Assembly: GCF_039363085.1 (NCBI RefSeq)
Contig: NZ_CP134982.1
Coordinates: 310,001 to 374,000, forward strand
Reading direction: 5' to 3'
From: Buchnera aphidicola (Ceratoglyphina bambusae)
GTDB taxonomy: Bacteria; Pseudomonadota; Gammaproteobacteria; Enterobacterales; Enterobacteriaceae
Length of the DNA: 64,000 nucleotides
Shown here: piece by piece, positions 28,554 to 38,251 of the stretch
Numbering within the stretch: position 1 is the first letter of the stretch
How the letters are laid out: the number at the start of each line of letters is the position of its first letter
Notes under the pieces: model-generated
Databases searched by the model: none
Told to the model about the DNA's origin: nothing
Seen by the model: only the letters and a program-made list of their open reading frames with translations
Program-made: the position numbers and the translations under genes

Positions 28554-29423
28554 TTATATAGTATAATCAAAAGAAAGAAAAAAATTAATAAAAAAAATAA
28601 CTAATATAGATAACATAAAAATATAGTAAAATATTTTTATGTTATTTAAAAAATAACTTAATATTGAAAAAATAAACCAAATTAAATTTATTAAAAAAGA
28701 AAAAAATAAATATTTTATTCCAACATATCCTAAAAAATATAATGACTCAGAAAAAATAATAAAAAATAATATATATAAGGTAATTTTAATTTTAGTAAAT
28801 AATATACTAGTTTTAATAGGTAATATAGGGACTTTAGCAATTTTATAATCTTTAATTCTAAATATAGAAATAGAATAAAAATGAGGTATTTGCCATAAAA
28901 AAAATATAAAAAATAATATTAAAAAAGCTAAATCCATTTTTTTAGTAACTGAATAATATCCTATTAAAGGAGGTATTGATCCAGATATACCACCTACAAA
29001 AATTGCATAAACAGATTTTTTTTTCATGTATAAACTATATAAAAATACATATATAAAAAACCCTAAAAAAGATAAAAAAAAAGTAAAAAAATTTATATAG
29101 TAAAAAATTATAAAAAAACCTGCAAATAATAATATAAAAGAATATATTGCAGCATTTAAAATAGAAATATTTTTTTTTACTAAAACTCTATTTTTAGTTC
29201 TTTTCATAACTTTGTCAATTTTTATATCAATAATATTATTAACAACACAACTACCTGATATTATTAAAAATAATCCAAATAATACATGAAACAATAAAAG
29301 AAAATCAATAATTCCTTTTGAAGCAAATAAAAAACAAGAAAGTGATGATATAATATTTCCAAAAACTATACCAGGTTTAATTACTTTTAAATAGTATTTA
29401 AAATTTTTACACATTATTTTCAC
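28554..29423 (-). CDS. cyoE: Protoheme IX farnesyltransferase (heme O synthase)
   Basis: Inner-membrane prenyltransferase making heme O for cytochrome bo oxidase. The UbiA-family Asp-rich motif appears as NNIIDIKIDKVMKRTKNRVL, with VYSLYMKKKSVYA and the second motif DYKIAKVPILP further on. About eight or nine hydrophobic segments fill the 289 aa (E. coli 296). The N-terminus KPGIVFGNIIS matches KPGIIFGNLIS. Its start overlaps the end of cyoD by 17 bp, so it is the last gene of the cyoABCDE operon. Confidence 0.95.
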   Translation of the reverse strand: MKIMCKNFKYYLKVIKPGIVFGNIISSLSCFLFASKGIIDFLLLFHVLFGLFLIISGSCVVNNIIDIKIDKVMKRTKNRVLVKKNISILNAAIYSFILLFAGFFIIFYYINFFTFFLSFLGFFIYVFLYSLYMKKKSVYAIFVGGISGSIPPLIGYYSVTKKMDLAFLILFFIFFLWQIPHFYSISIFRIKDYKIAKVPILPIKTSILFTKIKITLYILFFIIFSESLYFLGYVGIKYLFFSFLINLIWFIFSILSYFLNNIKIFYYIFMLSILVIFFINFFLSFDYTI

Positions 29424-29733
29424 ATATCATTATTCTATTATGAAGATTTAACATAATATACTTAGATCCAAAAATAATAATAAAAATTACAACAATAGAA
29501 AAAATTAAAACTATTAAATTAAAATAACTTTTATCTTCATTATATTTAACATGTAAAAAAACACTAAAATGTATAATTATCTGAGCGATAGCAAAAAAAG
29601 AAATAAAAAAATAACTTGCAAATTTATTTAAAAGATTTATTTTTATGCAAAAAATAGAAGCACATAAAAAAATTATAGAAAAAAATAAACCTAATAGATA
29701 ATTTATAAATGTTTTTTTAATACAATTTTTCAT
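29407..29733 (-). CDS. cyoD: Cytochrome bo oxidase subunit IV
   Basis: Small membrane subunit that assists assembly of the quinol oxidase. The 108-aa protein has three hydrophobic segments, and FFAIAQIIIHFSVFLHV matches the conserved second helix of CyoD (AVVQIVVHLVYFLHM-type). It overlaps cyoC by ATGA and cyoE by 17 bp. Length is as in E. coli (109). Confidence 0.92.
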   Translation of the reverse strand: MKNCIKKTFINYLLGLFFSIIFLCASIFCIKINLLNKFASYFFISFFAIAQIIIHFSVFLHVKYNEDKSYFNLIVLIFSIVVIFIIIFGSKYIMLNLHNRIMICENNV

Positions 29734-30356
29734 TTTATTAGTCCAAATAAATATATGAAGTTAAATATACATATCCAAATTATGTCTAAAAAATGCCAAA
29801 ACAAACCTAAACAAAAAATTTGAGTATATACTATTTTATTTAAAAATTTTTTTTTACATCTAATTAAAACTAAAATTATCCAAAATAATCCTAAAAAAAT
29901 ATGAATAGCATGCAAAATTAATAAAGCAAAAAAAGATGAATAACATCCATATTTAAAAGGAGAAAAATTATTTTTATTTAAAAAATATAATTCATTTAAT
30001 TCCATTAAAATAAAAATAAATCCAAGTAAAAAAGTTAAATACATAAAGAAATAAAAAAAAAATCTTCTATTAATTTTTAAAAATAATGCAGAAATACTAT
30101 AAGTAAAAGAGCTAACTAGCAAAATTATTGTTTCTAAAAAAACGTAGTATATATCAATAACATTTTTATCAAAAATATTAAAATGAATATTTTTTGATAA
30201 AATAAAATAAACAGAAAAAAATACAGAAAAAAGTATACAATCACTCATTAAATAAATTAAAAAACCAAAAACTACTTTTGAATATGGTCTTTTATAAATA
30301 AAATTTTCATTTAAAACTTTATTTTTATTTTCTAAAATAATATTTTTTTTTGTCAT
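29730..30356 (-). CDS. cyoC: Cytochrome bo oxidase subunit III
   Basis: Membrane subunit of the heme-copper quinol oxidase. The 208-aa protein has five hydrophobic segments. Conserved features are VVFGFLIYLMSDCILFSVFF and the HAIHIFLGLFWIILVLIRCK helix with its histidines, and the C-terminal WHFLDIIWICIFNFIYL. It ends with TGA overlapping the cyoD ATG, so the two are translationally coupled. Confidence 0.95.
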   Translation of the reverse strand: MTKKNIILENKNKVLNENFIYKRPYSKVVFGFLIYLMSDCILFSVFFSVYFILSKNIHFNIFDKNVIDIYYVFLETIILLVSSFTYSISALFLKINRRFFFYFFMYLTFLLGFIFILMELNELYFLNKNNFSPFKYGCYSSFFALLILHAIHIFLGLFWIILVLIRCKKKFLNKIVYTQIFCLGLFWHFLDIIWICIFNFIYLFGLIK

Positions 30357-30379
30357 TAAAAAACCTATATAAATAATTG

Positions 30380-32335
30380 TTAAAAATTTTTATTATTAAA
30401 ATCTTTAAAATTAATAAAATAATTATTTTCATTACTAAAAATTTTAAATATCCAAAATATTATAATTAAAAAAATAGAAACAATAGATAACCAAAAAATT
30501 TTCCATATAAAAGAAAAACCTAATAATGTAACAAAAATACCTATAAAAAACCCTATAGAAGTGTTTTTAGGAATGAAAAAGCCATTTGTTTCATTTATAT
30601 ATGAATAACTATTATTTTTTTTATTTTCCCAAAATTGATCTATAACATTAACTTTAGGCAGTAAATAAAAATTATAAAATTTAGGAGGAGAAGACAAAGA
30701 CCATTCTAAAGTCCTTCCATTCCAAGGATCTCTATTATTATCTAAAATTTCTTTGTATTTAAAAGATAAAACAAATTGAATTATTTGAAATATTATTCCT
30801 ATTAATATTAAAATTGCACCAAATAAAGAAATAAAAAGAAGATTATGAAATTCAAAATCAATTTTTTGACTAATTCTTCTAGTCATTCCTAAAAATCCTA
30901 ATAAATATACCGGAATAAAAGTAACAAAAAAACCTATAATCCAAAAATAAAATGCAACTTTTCCAAGTTTTTCATTTAAAATAAAACCAAACATTTTTGG
31001 AAACCAATAATTTATTCCAGCAAAACACCCAAATATTACCCCTCCTATTATTACATTATGAAAATGTGCTACTAAAAATAAACTATTATGCAATATAAAA
31101 TCAGCAGCAGGTAAAGATAAAAGAACTCCTGACATACCTCCTATAGAAAAAGTTATTAAAAATCCTATTGTCCAAAGCATAGAAGAATGCATAAATATAT
31201 TTCCTTTATACATAGTAAATATCCAATTAAATACTTTAACGCCAGTAGGAATAGCAATAATCATTGTAGCTATACCAAAAAAAGTATTTACGTTATATCC
31301 AGCTCCCATAGTAAAAAAATGATGAGCCCAAACTATAAAAGATAAAATAGTAATCGAAATGCTAGCCCAAACTAATGAAGAATATCCAAATAAAGTTTTT
31401 CTAGAAAAAGTTGAAACAACTTCAGAAAAAATTCCAAAAGCAGGTAAAATTAAAATATAAACTTCAGGATGTCCCCAAATCCATATTAAATTTACATACA
31501 TCATTGGATTTCCACCTAAATCATTTGTGAAAAAATGAAAATTAAAACATCTATCTAAAGTTAATAAAAGTATAGTACCAGTTAAAACAGGGAAAGAAGA
31601 TACTATTAAAATACTAGAACACAATGAAGTCCAAGTAAATATAGGCATTTTAAACAAAGACATGCCTTTAGTTCTCATTTTTAAAATTGTAACTATAAAA
31701 TTTATTCCAGTTAAAAGAGTGCCTAAACCTGAAATTTGTAAACTCCAAATCCAATAATCTACCCCAACATCTGGACTATATTGCATTTCAGATAAGGGGG
31801 GATACGAAAGCCAACCATTAGAAGCAAATCTTCCTATAAATAAAGATAAGTTCACTAATATAGCCCCACTTACTGTTAACCAAAAACTAAGGTTATTCAA
31901 AAATGGAAAAGCTAAATCTCTGCAACCTATTTGAAGCGGAACTACAAAATTAATTAATCCTATTATTAAAGGCATAGCCACAAAAAATATCATAATAACA
32001 CCATGAACAGTAAATATCTGATCATAATGATAAGATGGTAAAAAACCATTTTTATTAAATATACTTTCATAAGAAGATATAAATTGCTGACTTTTCATCA
32101 TAAGAGCATCAACAAATCCTCTAAAAAACATTACTAAGCCCAATATAATATACATTATTCCAATTTTTTTATGATCTACAGAAGTTATCCAATTATTCCA
32201 TAAATATATCCATTTTTTATTTTTAGTAATTAAAAACAATAAAATTAAAACTGTTAATATAATAACTATAAATGTAAAAAATATTATTGGTTCATTAAAC
32301 GGTATATCATTTAATGTTAATTTTCCGAACATCAT
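30380..32335 (-). CDS. cyoB: Cytochrome bo oxidase subunit I
   Basis: Catalytic subunit oxidising ubiquinol and reducing O2 to water while pumping protons. The histidine ligands sit in recognisable blocks: [11 protein letters not shown] (low-spin heme), [15 protein letters not shown] (Cu-B His with the cross-linked Tyr), [11 protein letters not shown] (Cu-B) and [11 protein letters not shown] (both hemes). The length is 651 aa against 663 in E. coli. It is strikingly conserved compared with the flanking membrane genes, as expected for the main terminal oxidase of this genome. Confidence 0.98.
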   Translation of the reverse strand: MMFGKLTLNDIPFNEPIIFFTFIVIILTVLILLFLITKNKKWIYLWNNWITSVDHKKIGIMYIILGLVMFFRGFVDALMMKSQQFISSYESIFNKNGFLPSYHYDQIFTVHGVIMIFFVAMPLIIGLINFVVPLQIGCRDLAFPFLNNLSFWLTVSGAILVNLSLFIGRFASNGWLSYPPLSEMQYSPDVGVDYWIWSLQISGLGTLLTGINFIVTILKMRTKGMSLFKMPIFTWTSLCSSILIVSSFPVLTGTILLLTLDRCFNFHFFTNDLGGNPMMYVNLIWIWGHPEVYILILPAFGIFSEVVSTFSRKTLFGYSSLVWASISITILSFIVWAHHFFTMGAGYNVNTFFGIATMIIAIPTGVKVFNWIFTMYKGNIFMHSSMLWTIGFLITFSIGGMSGVLLSLPAADFILHNSLFLVAHFHNVIIGGVIFGCFAGINYWFPKMFGFILNEKLGKVAFYFWIIGFFVTFIPVYLLGFLGMTRRISQKIDFEFHNLLFISLFGAILILIGIIFQIIQFVLSFKYKEILDNNRDPWNGRTLEWSLSSPPKFYNFYLLPKVNVIDQFWENKKNNSYSYINETNGFFIPKNTSIGFFIGIFVTLLGFSFIWKIFWLSIVSIFLIIIFWIFKIFSNENNYFINFKDFNNKNF

Positions 32336-32375
32336 TATACCTCTATATAAAAATATAAAATTTTATTTAACATAT

Positions 32376-33224
32376 TTAATTATTATTAAATTTATTTATT
32401 ATGTTGTAAAATAAATTTGGATAAACATTAGAAAAATATTCTATTTTTCTATTTGACTCAGGGATCTGCAAAACATTAAATTTACTGATATCATCTAAAT
32501 AATTTTTAGATTTTTTTATTTTATTAATCCAATCAATAAATTGAATATTATCACATACTATAACTGAAAATTTCATTCCTGAAAAACCATTTCCACTATA
32601 ATTAGAAGACAATCCTTTATAAATTCCTTTATGATTAGCTATTAAATATAATTTAGTTTTTGCTCCAGCCATAGTATATATTTGACTTCCCAAAGAAGGT
32701 ATAAAAAAAGAATTCATTACAGAATTTGAAGTTAAATTAAATTTAACTGGAGTGTTAACAGGAAATGATACTTCATTAATAGATGCAATATGTTCATCAG
32801 GATAAATAAATAGCCAACACCAATCTAAAGAAATTGCATTTATTTGCATAGTTTTATTATAACCATTAATTCTTTTATTAGTGTCTAAGTTTCTAGTTGA
32901 ATTAAAAGATAAAACAGAAAGAAAAAATATAATTACTATTGGAACAATCCATATAATCATTTCTATATAAATAGAATTATTCCAATTAGGATCATATGAC
33001 TTATTAGAGTTATTTTCATTATATTTATATGCAAAAAACAATGTCATAAAAATCACCGGAATAACAATTATTAACATAGCAAAGAATGATATTAACATTA
33101 AATTATTTTGCTCTTTTCTAATTATTCCATATGATGAAAATGATTCTATAGCATAAGATTTAGAATAAACAAATATAAAAAATGCTATAAATATAAAAAG
33201 TATAGTATTAATTCTTTTTTTCAT
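32376..33224 (-). CDS. cyoA: Cytochrome bo oxidase subunit II, no lipobox cysteine
   Basis: Subunit II of the quinol oxidase: signal sequence, two membrane helices and a periplasmic cupredoxin-like domain without Cu-A ligands. Blocks such as SLDWCWLFIYPDEHIASINE, SNSVMNSFFIPSLGSQIYTM and YSGNGFSGMKFSVI follow E. coli. In E. coli the precursor has a lipobox ending in Cys25 (LSGC). Here the signal region reads VYSKSYAIES with no cysteine, and a signal peptidase I-like site after Ala25 is possible. The long His/Met-rich E. coli tail is also gone (282 versus 315 aa). First gene of the operon. Confidence 0.95.
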   Translation of the reverse strand: MKKRINTILFIFIAFFIFVYSKSYAIESFSSYGIIRKEQNNLMLISFFAMLIIVIPVIFMTLFFAYKYNENNSNKSYDPNWNNSIYIEMIIWIVPIVIIFFLSVLSFNSTRNLDTNKRINGYNKTMQINAISLDWCWLFIYPDEHIASINEVSFPVNTPVKFNLTSNSVMNSFFIPSLGSQIYTMAGAKTKLYLIANHKGIYKGLSSNYSGNGFSGMKFSVIVCDNIQFIDWINKIKKSKNYLDDISKFNVLQIPESNRKIEYFSNVYPNLFYNIINKFNNN

Positions 33225-33529
33225 AAAAACCTTAATTTTATAAAAAATATAATTATTTTAAAAAATTAAATTAATTTTAAAAACAATATATATATTATAA
33301 AAAAAAATCTATATTTTTTTAAAAATATTTTTTTATTAAATATAAAAAATATTTTATATACAAAAATAAACAAAATAAACTAAAAGTATAATTATATTTT
33401 AAAAATTTTAGAAATATAAAAAAAATTAAAATTATATATAATAATTTATTATTTTTGATCTAAATAAAAAAAAAATGTATATTAAAATTCAACAAATATC
33501 ATTTAAATTATAAATAAAAGAATAAAAAA
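33225..33529. other. Non-coding gap between divergent cyoA and clpP
   Basis: 305 bp of almost pure A/T with no open frame that resembles a protein. E. coli has bolA and tig (trigger factor) near this position upstream of clpP; I find no trace of either. The promoters of the cyo operon and of clpP should lie here, but I cannot pick convincing -35/-10 boxes against this background. Confidence 0.6.
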
Positions 33530-34141
33530 ATGTTTATGAATTCTATAAAAAACTTTTCTACATTAATACCGACAGTAATTGAAAAAACTAAAAATGGAGA
33601 TATAGCATATGATATATACTCTAGACTTCTAAAAGAAAGAATTATATTTTTAACTGGAATAATAGATGATAATTTATCGAATAATATAATATCTCAACTT
33701 ATTTTTTTAGAAGCAAAAAATAAAAATAAAGATATATATTTATATATAAATTCTCCAGGAGGTATAATTACATCAGGTATGTCTATTTATGATACTATTC
33801 AATTTATCAAACCTGATGTAAATACTATATGCATAGGTCAAGCATGCTCTATGGGTGCTCTTATATTAACTACAGGAACTAATGGAAAAAGATTTTCTCT
33901 TCCTAATTCTAGAATTATGATACATCAACCTATGGGTCAATACAAAGGTCAAGCTACAGATATAGAAATACATGCTAACGAAATAATATTAATAAAAAAA
34001 AAGATAAATAAAATAATGGCTAAGCATACAGGGAAAAGTATTAAAGAAATAGAAAATGATACAGAAAGAGATTATTTCCTTTCAGCAAAAAAAGCTTTAA
34101 AATATGGACTAATAGATTCTATATTAATAAATAAAAAATAA
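33530..34141 (+). CDS. clpP: ATP-dependent Clp protease proteolytic subunit
   Basis: Serine protease forming the double-heptamer chamber used by ClpX. The catalytic Ser lies in [11 protein letters not shown], the His in [20 protein letters not shown], and the Asp in the [16 protein letters not shown] region. [20 protein letters not shown] is the handle region. The 203-aa length compares with 207 in E. coli. Two in-frame ATGs lie close together at the start; I keep the first at 33530. First gene of clpP-clpX-lon. Confidence 0.97.
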   Translation: MFMNSIKNFSTLIPTVIEKTKNGDIAYDIYSRLLKERIIFLTGIIDDNLSNNIISQLIFLEAKNKNKDIYLYINSPGGIITSGMSIYDTIQFIKPDVNTICIGQACSMGALILTTGTNGKRFSLPNSRIMIHQPMGQYKGQATDIEIHANEIILIKKKINKIMAKHTGKSIKEIENDTERDYFLSAKKALKYGLIDSILINKK

Positions 34142-34225
34142 AAATTATAACGTTAATATTAAAAAATAATTTTCTACAAATATAAATTTGTATAATAAAA
34201 TAATTTTAAAATAGGAAAAATAATA

Positions 34226-35473
34226 ATGATAAAAAAAAAAAATGAAAGTATAAAAAAATTTTTATATTGTTCTTTTTGTAACAAAAATCAAAAAGAAATA
34301 AAAAAATTAATAATAGGATCTAATTCATGTATTTGTAATGAATGTATATATTTATTCTTAAAAATAGTAAAAAAAGAAAAAAAAAATATAATAAAAAAAA
34401 AAAACAAAAGTGTAGAATATTCCCCAAAAGAGATAAAAAAAAAATTAGATAATTATGTAATAGGGCAAAAAAAAACAAAAAAAATACTATCAGTGGCCAT
34501 ATATAATCATTATAAAAAAAACAAATATAATTCTAATAAAAAAAATAAAAAAATAAATATAGAAAAAAGCAATATATTATTAATAGGGCCTACTGGAAGT
34601 GGAAAAACTCTATTAGCTGAAACACTTTCTAAAATTGTAAAAGTTCCTTTTGCTATAGCAGATGCAACTTCTTTGACTGAAGCTGGATACGTTGGAGAAG
34701 ATGTAGAAAATATATTATATAGATTATTGCAAAAATGTGACTTTGACGTAAAAAAAGCAGAATCAGGAATAATATACATAGATGAAATAGATAAAATATC
34801 TAAAAAATCAGAAAATATTTCTATTACAAGAGATGTTTCAGGAGAAGGAGTACAACAAGCTTTATTGAAAATAATAGAAGGAACAATAGCTTTTGTGCCT
34901 TCTGGGGGAGGGAGAAAACATCCTCAACAAGAAATGATAAAGATTGATACTTCTAAAATATTATTTATTTTAGGAGGCACATTTTCAGGGTTAAACAAAA
35001 TAATCTTAAATAGAAAAAAAATAAAAAATAGTTTTGGATTCAACCAAACAAAAAAAAATCGAAAAAAAATAAATAAAAAAAAAGCTTTAGAAAAATTAAT
35101 TACTAAAGATTTAATAAAATTTGGTTTAATACCTGAATTTATAGGAAGAATATCAACTATAACAATATTAAAAAAATTAAATAAAAATGATTTAATTAAA
35201 GTGCTTTGCAAACCAAAAAATTCTTTAATAAAACAATATAAAAAACTTTTTGAGTTAGAAGGTATAAAATTAAAATTTTCAAAAGATGCTATAGAAGAAA
35301 TAGTTAATAAATCTATATCTATAAAAACTGGATCTAGGGGTCTAAGACTAATTTTAGAAAAAATTTTATTAGATACTATGTATTATGTTCCATCACAAAA
35401 AAACATTAAAAAAATATTAATTAATAAATCAGTAGTAAACAAAAAATCCTTGCCAATATTAATAAATAAATAA
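34226..35473 (+). CDS. clpX: ATP-dependent Clp protease ATPase subunit ClpX
   Basis: AAA+ unfoldase delivering substrates to ClpP. The N-terminal zinc-binding domain has the four cysteines in CSFCNKNQ and CICNEC. Walker A reads [12 protein letters not shown], Walker [11 protein letters not shown], and [19 protein letters not shown] with the GSRGLR sensor 2 follow. The length is 415 aa against 424. A TAGGAAAAATAATA stretch upstream of the ATG supplies an SD. It lies 84 bp after clpP. Confidence 0.97.
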   Translation: MIKKKNESIKKFLYCSFCNKNQKEIKKLIIGSNSCICNECIYLFLKIVKKEKKNIIKKKNKSVEYSPKEIKKKLDNYVIGQKKTKKILSVAIYNHYKKNKYNSNKKNKKINIEKSNILLIGPTGSGKTLLAETLSKIVKVPFAIADATSLTEAGYVGEDVENILYRLLQKCDFDVKKAESGIIYIDEIDKISKKSENISITRDVSGEGVQQALLKIIEGTIAFVPSGGGRKHPQQEMIKIDTSKILFILGGTFSGLNKIILNRKKIKNSFGFNQTKKNRKKINKKKALEKLITKDLIKFGLIPEFIGRISTITILKKLNKNDLIKVLCKPKNSLIKQYKKLFELEGIKLKFSKDAIEEIVNKSISIKTGSRGLRLILEKILLDTMYYVPSQKNIKKILINKSVVNKKSLPILINK

Positions 35474-35644
35474 AAAATTTTATTTTAAGAAAAAAATCAT
35501 GTTATTTTATTTGTTTATCAATCTTTTACAGAAAAATACATAAAATTCATATCAACAATTCTCAAATTATATTAATATAAAATTTTTTTATTAAATAATG
35601 TTTATTAACAAATAAATAACACACTAAAAATAAGAGAGAAATAT

Positions 35645-38002
35645 ATGAACTCTAAATGTAGTAAGCACATAAAAATACCATTATTACCTTTACGTGATAT
35701 TGTTGTTTATCCTCATATGATTATTTCATTATTTATAGGCAGAGAAAAATCAATAAAATGCATTGAAAAAATTTCTATTAAAAAAGAAAAAATTTTATTA
35801 CTTACGCAAAAAAAATCATCTATAGAAGATCCTAAAAAAAATGATTTATTTAAAATAGGAACTGTTGCTAAAATATTGCAAATATTTAAATTGCCTAATG
35901 GAACAATAAAAATTTTAGTAGAAGGGTTACAAAGGGCAAAAATAAGTTCTTTAAAAAAAAATAAAGAATATTTTTCAGCAAATATAAAATATATAAATTT
36001 TAAAACAATAAAAAATAAAGAAGACAACCTACTAATAAAAACTGCTATAAAAAAATTTGAAGAATTTGTTAAATTAAATAAAACATTACATATAGAAATT
36101 TTAAAAAATACACAAAAAATAAAAAATGTAGAAAAATTATCAGATACTATAGCTTCTAATATAAATTTAAAAATTTCAGATAAACAAAACATATTAGAAA
36201 TTATAAATCCAAATAAAAGACTAGAACATATAATAGTTATAATGGAATCAGAAATAAATTTATTAAAAATAGAAAAAAAAATAAGAAACAGAGTAAAAAA
36301 ACAAATGGAAAAAAGTCAAAAGGAATATTATTTAAATGAACAAATGAAAGCTATAAAAAAAGAATTGAATAAAATAGAAAACGTAGAAGATGAAAACGAA
36401 ATATTGAAAAAAAAAATAAATTCCACTAAATTTCCAAAAAAAATAAAAAATAAAATAAATATAGAATTTAACAAATTAAAATCCATGCCATACATGTCTT
36501 CTGAATCTGCAGTAATAAAAAGTTATATAGATTGGATAATACAAATTCCATGGAGTAAAAGGGGTAAAATTAAAAAAAATCTGCATTTAGCTAAGAAAAT
36601 ATTAGACAAAGATCATTATGGATTAAAAAAAGTAAAGGATAGAATCATAGAATATTTAGCTGTACAGTCTAGAGCTAAAAAAGTCACTGGACCAATTTTA
36701 TGTTTAGTAGGACCTCCTGGTGTAGGAAAAACATCTTTAGGAAAATCTATAGCTAAAGCAACAGGAAGAAAATATATTAAAATGTCTTTGGGTGGTATAC
36801 GAGATGAGGCTGAAATACGAGGACATAGAAAAACTTATGTTGGGTCTATGCCTGGAAAAATTATTCAAAAAATGTCTGAAATAGGTGTAAAAAATCCATT
36901 ATTTTTATTAGATGAAATAGACAAAATTTCATATGACGCTAGAATAGATCCATATTCGGCATTATTAGAAGTTTTAGATCCAGAGCAAAATTTCTCATTT
37001 AATGATCACTATTTAGAAATAGATTATGATTTATCTGAAGTAATGTTTGTAGCTACATCAAATACATTAGATATACCATATGCATTATTAGATAGAATGG
37101 AAATAATAAAATTATCTGGTTATACAGAAGAAGAAAAACTTTTTATTGCAAAAAATCATTTAATACCTAAACAAATAAAAAGAAACATTTTGAATATAAA
37201 TGAAATAGAAATAGCAGATGAAGTACTATTAAAAATAATAAGATATTATACTAAAGAAGCTGGAATAAGAAATTTAGATAGAGAAATATCAAAAATATGC
37301 AGAAAAACAGTAAAAAAATTGTCATTAAATAAAAAAATTAAAAAAATAAAAATAAATAGTAAAAACATAAAAAATTATTTAGGAGTCAAAAAATTTGATT
37401 ATGGAAAAGCATCGTCGAAAAACAAGATAGGACAGGTAGTAGGATTAGCATGGACAGAAGTTGGAGGAGAATTATTAAACATTGAGGCAGCTTGTGTTCC
37501 TGGAAAAGGTAAATTAACTTATACAGGATCTTTAGGTGACATAATGAAAGAATCAATACAGGCGTCATTAATTATAATAAGATCTCAATCAAAAAAACTT
37601 GGTATAAAACCTAGCTTTTATGAAAATCATGATATACATATTCATGTTCCTGATGGATCTACCCCAAAAGATGGGCCTAGTGCTGGAATATCTATGTGCA
37701 CAGCAATTACTTCCTGTTTAACAAAAAATCCAGTTAAATCTAACTTTGCTATGACAGGAGAAATTACATTACAAGGTAAAATTTTGAATATAGGAGGTTT
37801 AAAAGAAAAATTATTAGCTGCACATAGAGGAGGCATAAAAAACGTTGTAATACCATATAAAAACAAAAGAGACTTAGAAGAAATACCAAAAAATATATTG
37901 TTTGGGCTTAAAATACATAAATTAAAAAAAATTGAAGAAGTTTTAATTCTCTCTTTAAAAAATTTTCCATACAAAAATTTTAAAAATTTTAAAAAAAAAT
38001 AA
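35645..38002 (+). CDS. lon: ATP-dependent protease La (Lon)
   Basis: Quality-control protease with an N-terminal substrate domain, an AAA+ module and a serine-lysine protease domain. Walker A is GPPGVGKTSLGKS, Walker B is PLFLLDEIDKI, and the catalytic Ser is in KDGPSAGISM with the Lys in GGLKEKLLAA. The length is 785 aa against 784. A GAGAGAAATAT SD precedes ATG 35645. The 171-bp gap after clpX is AT-rich; I see no clear heat-shock promoter. A 9-bp hairpin follows the stop. Confidence 0.97.
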   Translation: MNSKCSKHIKIPLLPLRDIVVYPHMIISLFIGREKSIKCIEKISIKKEKILLLTQKKSSIEDPKKNDLFKIGTVAKILQIFKLPNGTIKILVEGLQRAKISSLKKNKEYFSANIKYINFKTIKNKEDNLLIKTAIKKFEEFVKLNKTLHIEILKNTQKIKNVEKLSDTIASNINLKISDKQNILEIINPNKRLEHIIVIMESEINLLKIEKKIRNRVKKQMEKSQKEYYLNEQMKAIKKELNKIENVEDENEILKKKINSTKFPKKIKNKINIEFNKLKSMPYMSSESAVIKSYIDWIIQIPWSKRGKIKKNLHLAKKILDKDHYGLKKVKDRIIEYLAVQSRAKKVTGPILCLVGPPGVGKTSLGKSIAKATGRKYIKMSLGGIRDEAEIRGHRKTYVGSMPGKIIQKMSEIGVKNPLFLLDEIDKISYDARIDPYSALLEVLDPEQNFSFNDHYLEIDYDLSEVMFVATSNTLDIPYALLDRMEIIKLSGYTEEEKLFIAKNHLIPKQIKRNILNINEIEIADEVLLKIIRYYTKEAGIRNLDREISKICRKTVKKLSLNKKIKKIKINSKNIKNYLGVKKFDYGKASSKNKIGQVVGLAWTEVGGELLNIEAACVPGKGKLTYTGSLGDIMKESIQASLIIIRSQSKKLGIKPSFYENHDIHIHVPDGSTPKDGPSAGISMCTAITSCLTKNPVKSNFAMTGEITLQGKILNIGGLKEKLLAAHRGGIKNVVIPYKNKRDLEEIPKNILFGLKIHKLKKIEEVLILSLKNFPYKNFKNFKKK

Positions 38003-38007
38003 AAATA

Positions 38008-38036
38008 AGCTGGCAAAATAATATAAATTGCCAGCT
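38008..38036 (+). terminator. 9-bp hairpin downstream of lon
   Basis: AGCTGGCAA (38008-38016) and TTGCCAGCT (38028-38036) form a perfect 9-bp stem with an 11-nt loop, 5 nt after the lon stop. It has five G-C pairs in DNA that is otherwise nearly all A/T. There is no U-tract on the + side, so it may stabilise the lon mRNA end or terminate weakly. Read on the minus strand it is followed by a T-rich stretch, but no minus-strand gene needs it. Confidence 0.55.
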
Positions 38037-38077
38037 AAAAAATATAAAACTATAAATTTGAATATATAAAAAATAAA

Positions 38078-38188
38078 ATGAATAATTTTAAAAAAAAAAC
38101 AATAAGATTTATATTAATAATCATAGTTATATCTTTTGTTTTTAATAATTTCATAAATGTTATAACAAGAGTATTTTTTTACAAATAA
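38078..38188 (+). pseudogene. 36-codon ORF, possible remnant of ppiD membrane anchor
   Basis: A short frame of 36 codons with a basic start (NNFKKKTIRF) followed by a hydrophobic stretch (ILIIIVISFVF). It sits between lon and mdlA, where ppiD (a periplasmic foldase anchored by one N-terminal helix) lies in E. coli-like order and, as I recall, in larger Buchnera genomes. The pattern of a basic N-terminus, then I/V-rich helix, resembles the PpiD anchor (VLKIIFGIIIVSFIL). No parvulin domain follows. It could equally be chance coding in AT-rich DNA. Confidence 0.35.
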
Positions 38189-38251
38189 ATAGTTTAAAAA
38201 AAATTAAATAAAAATAAATTTTATTAACAAAATAAATACATAGGATCATTT

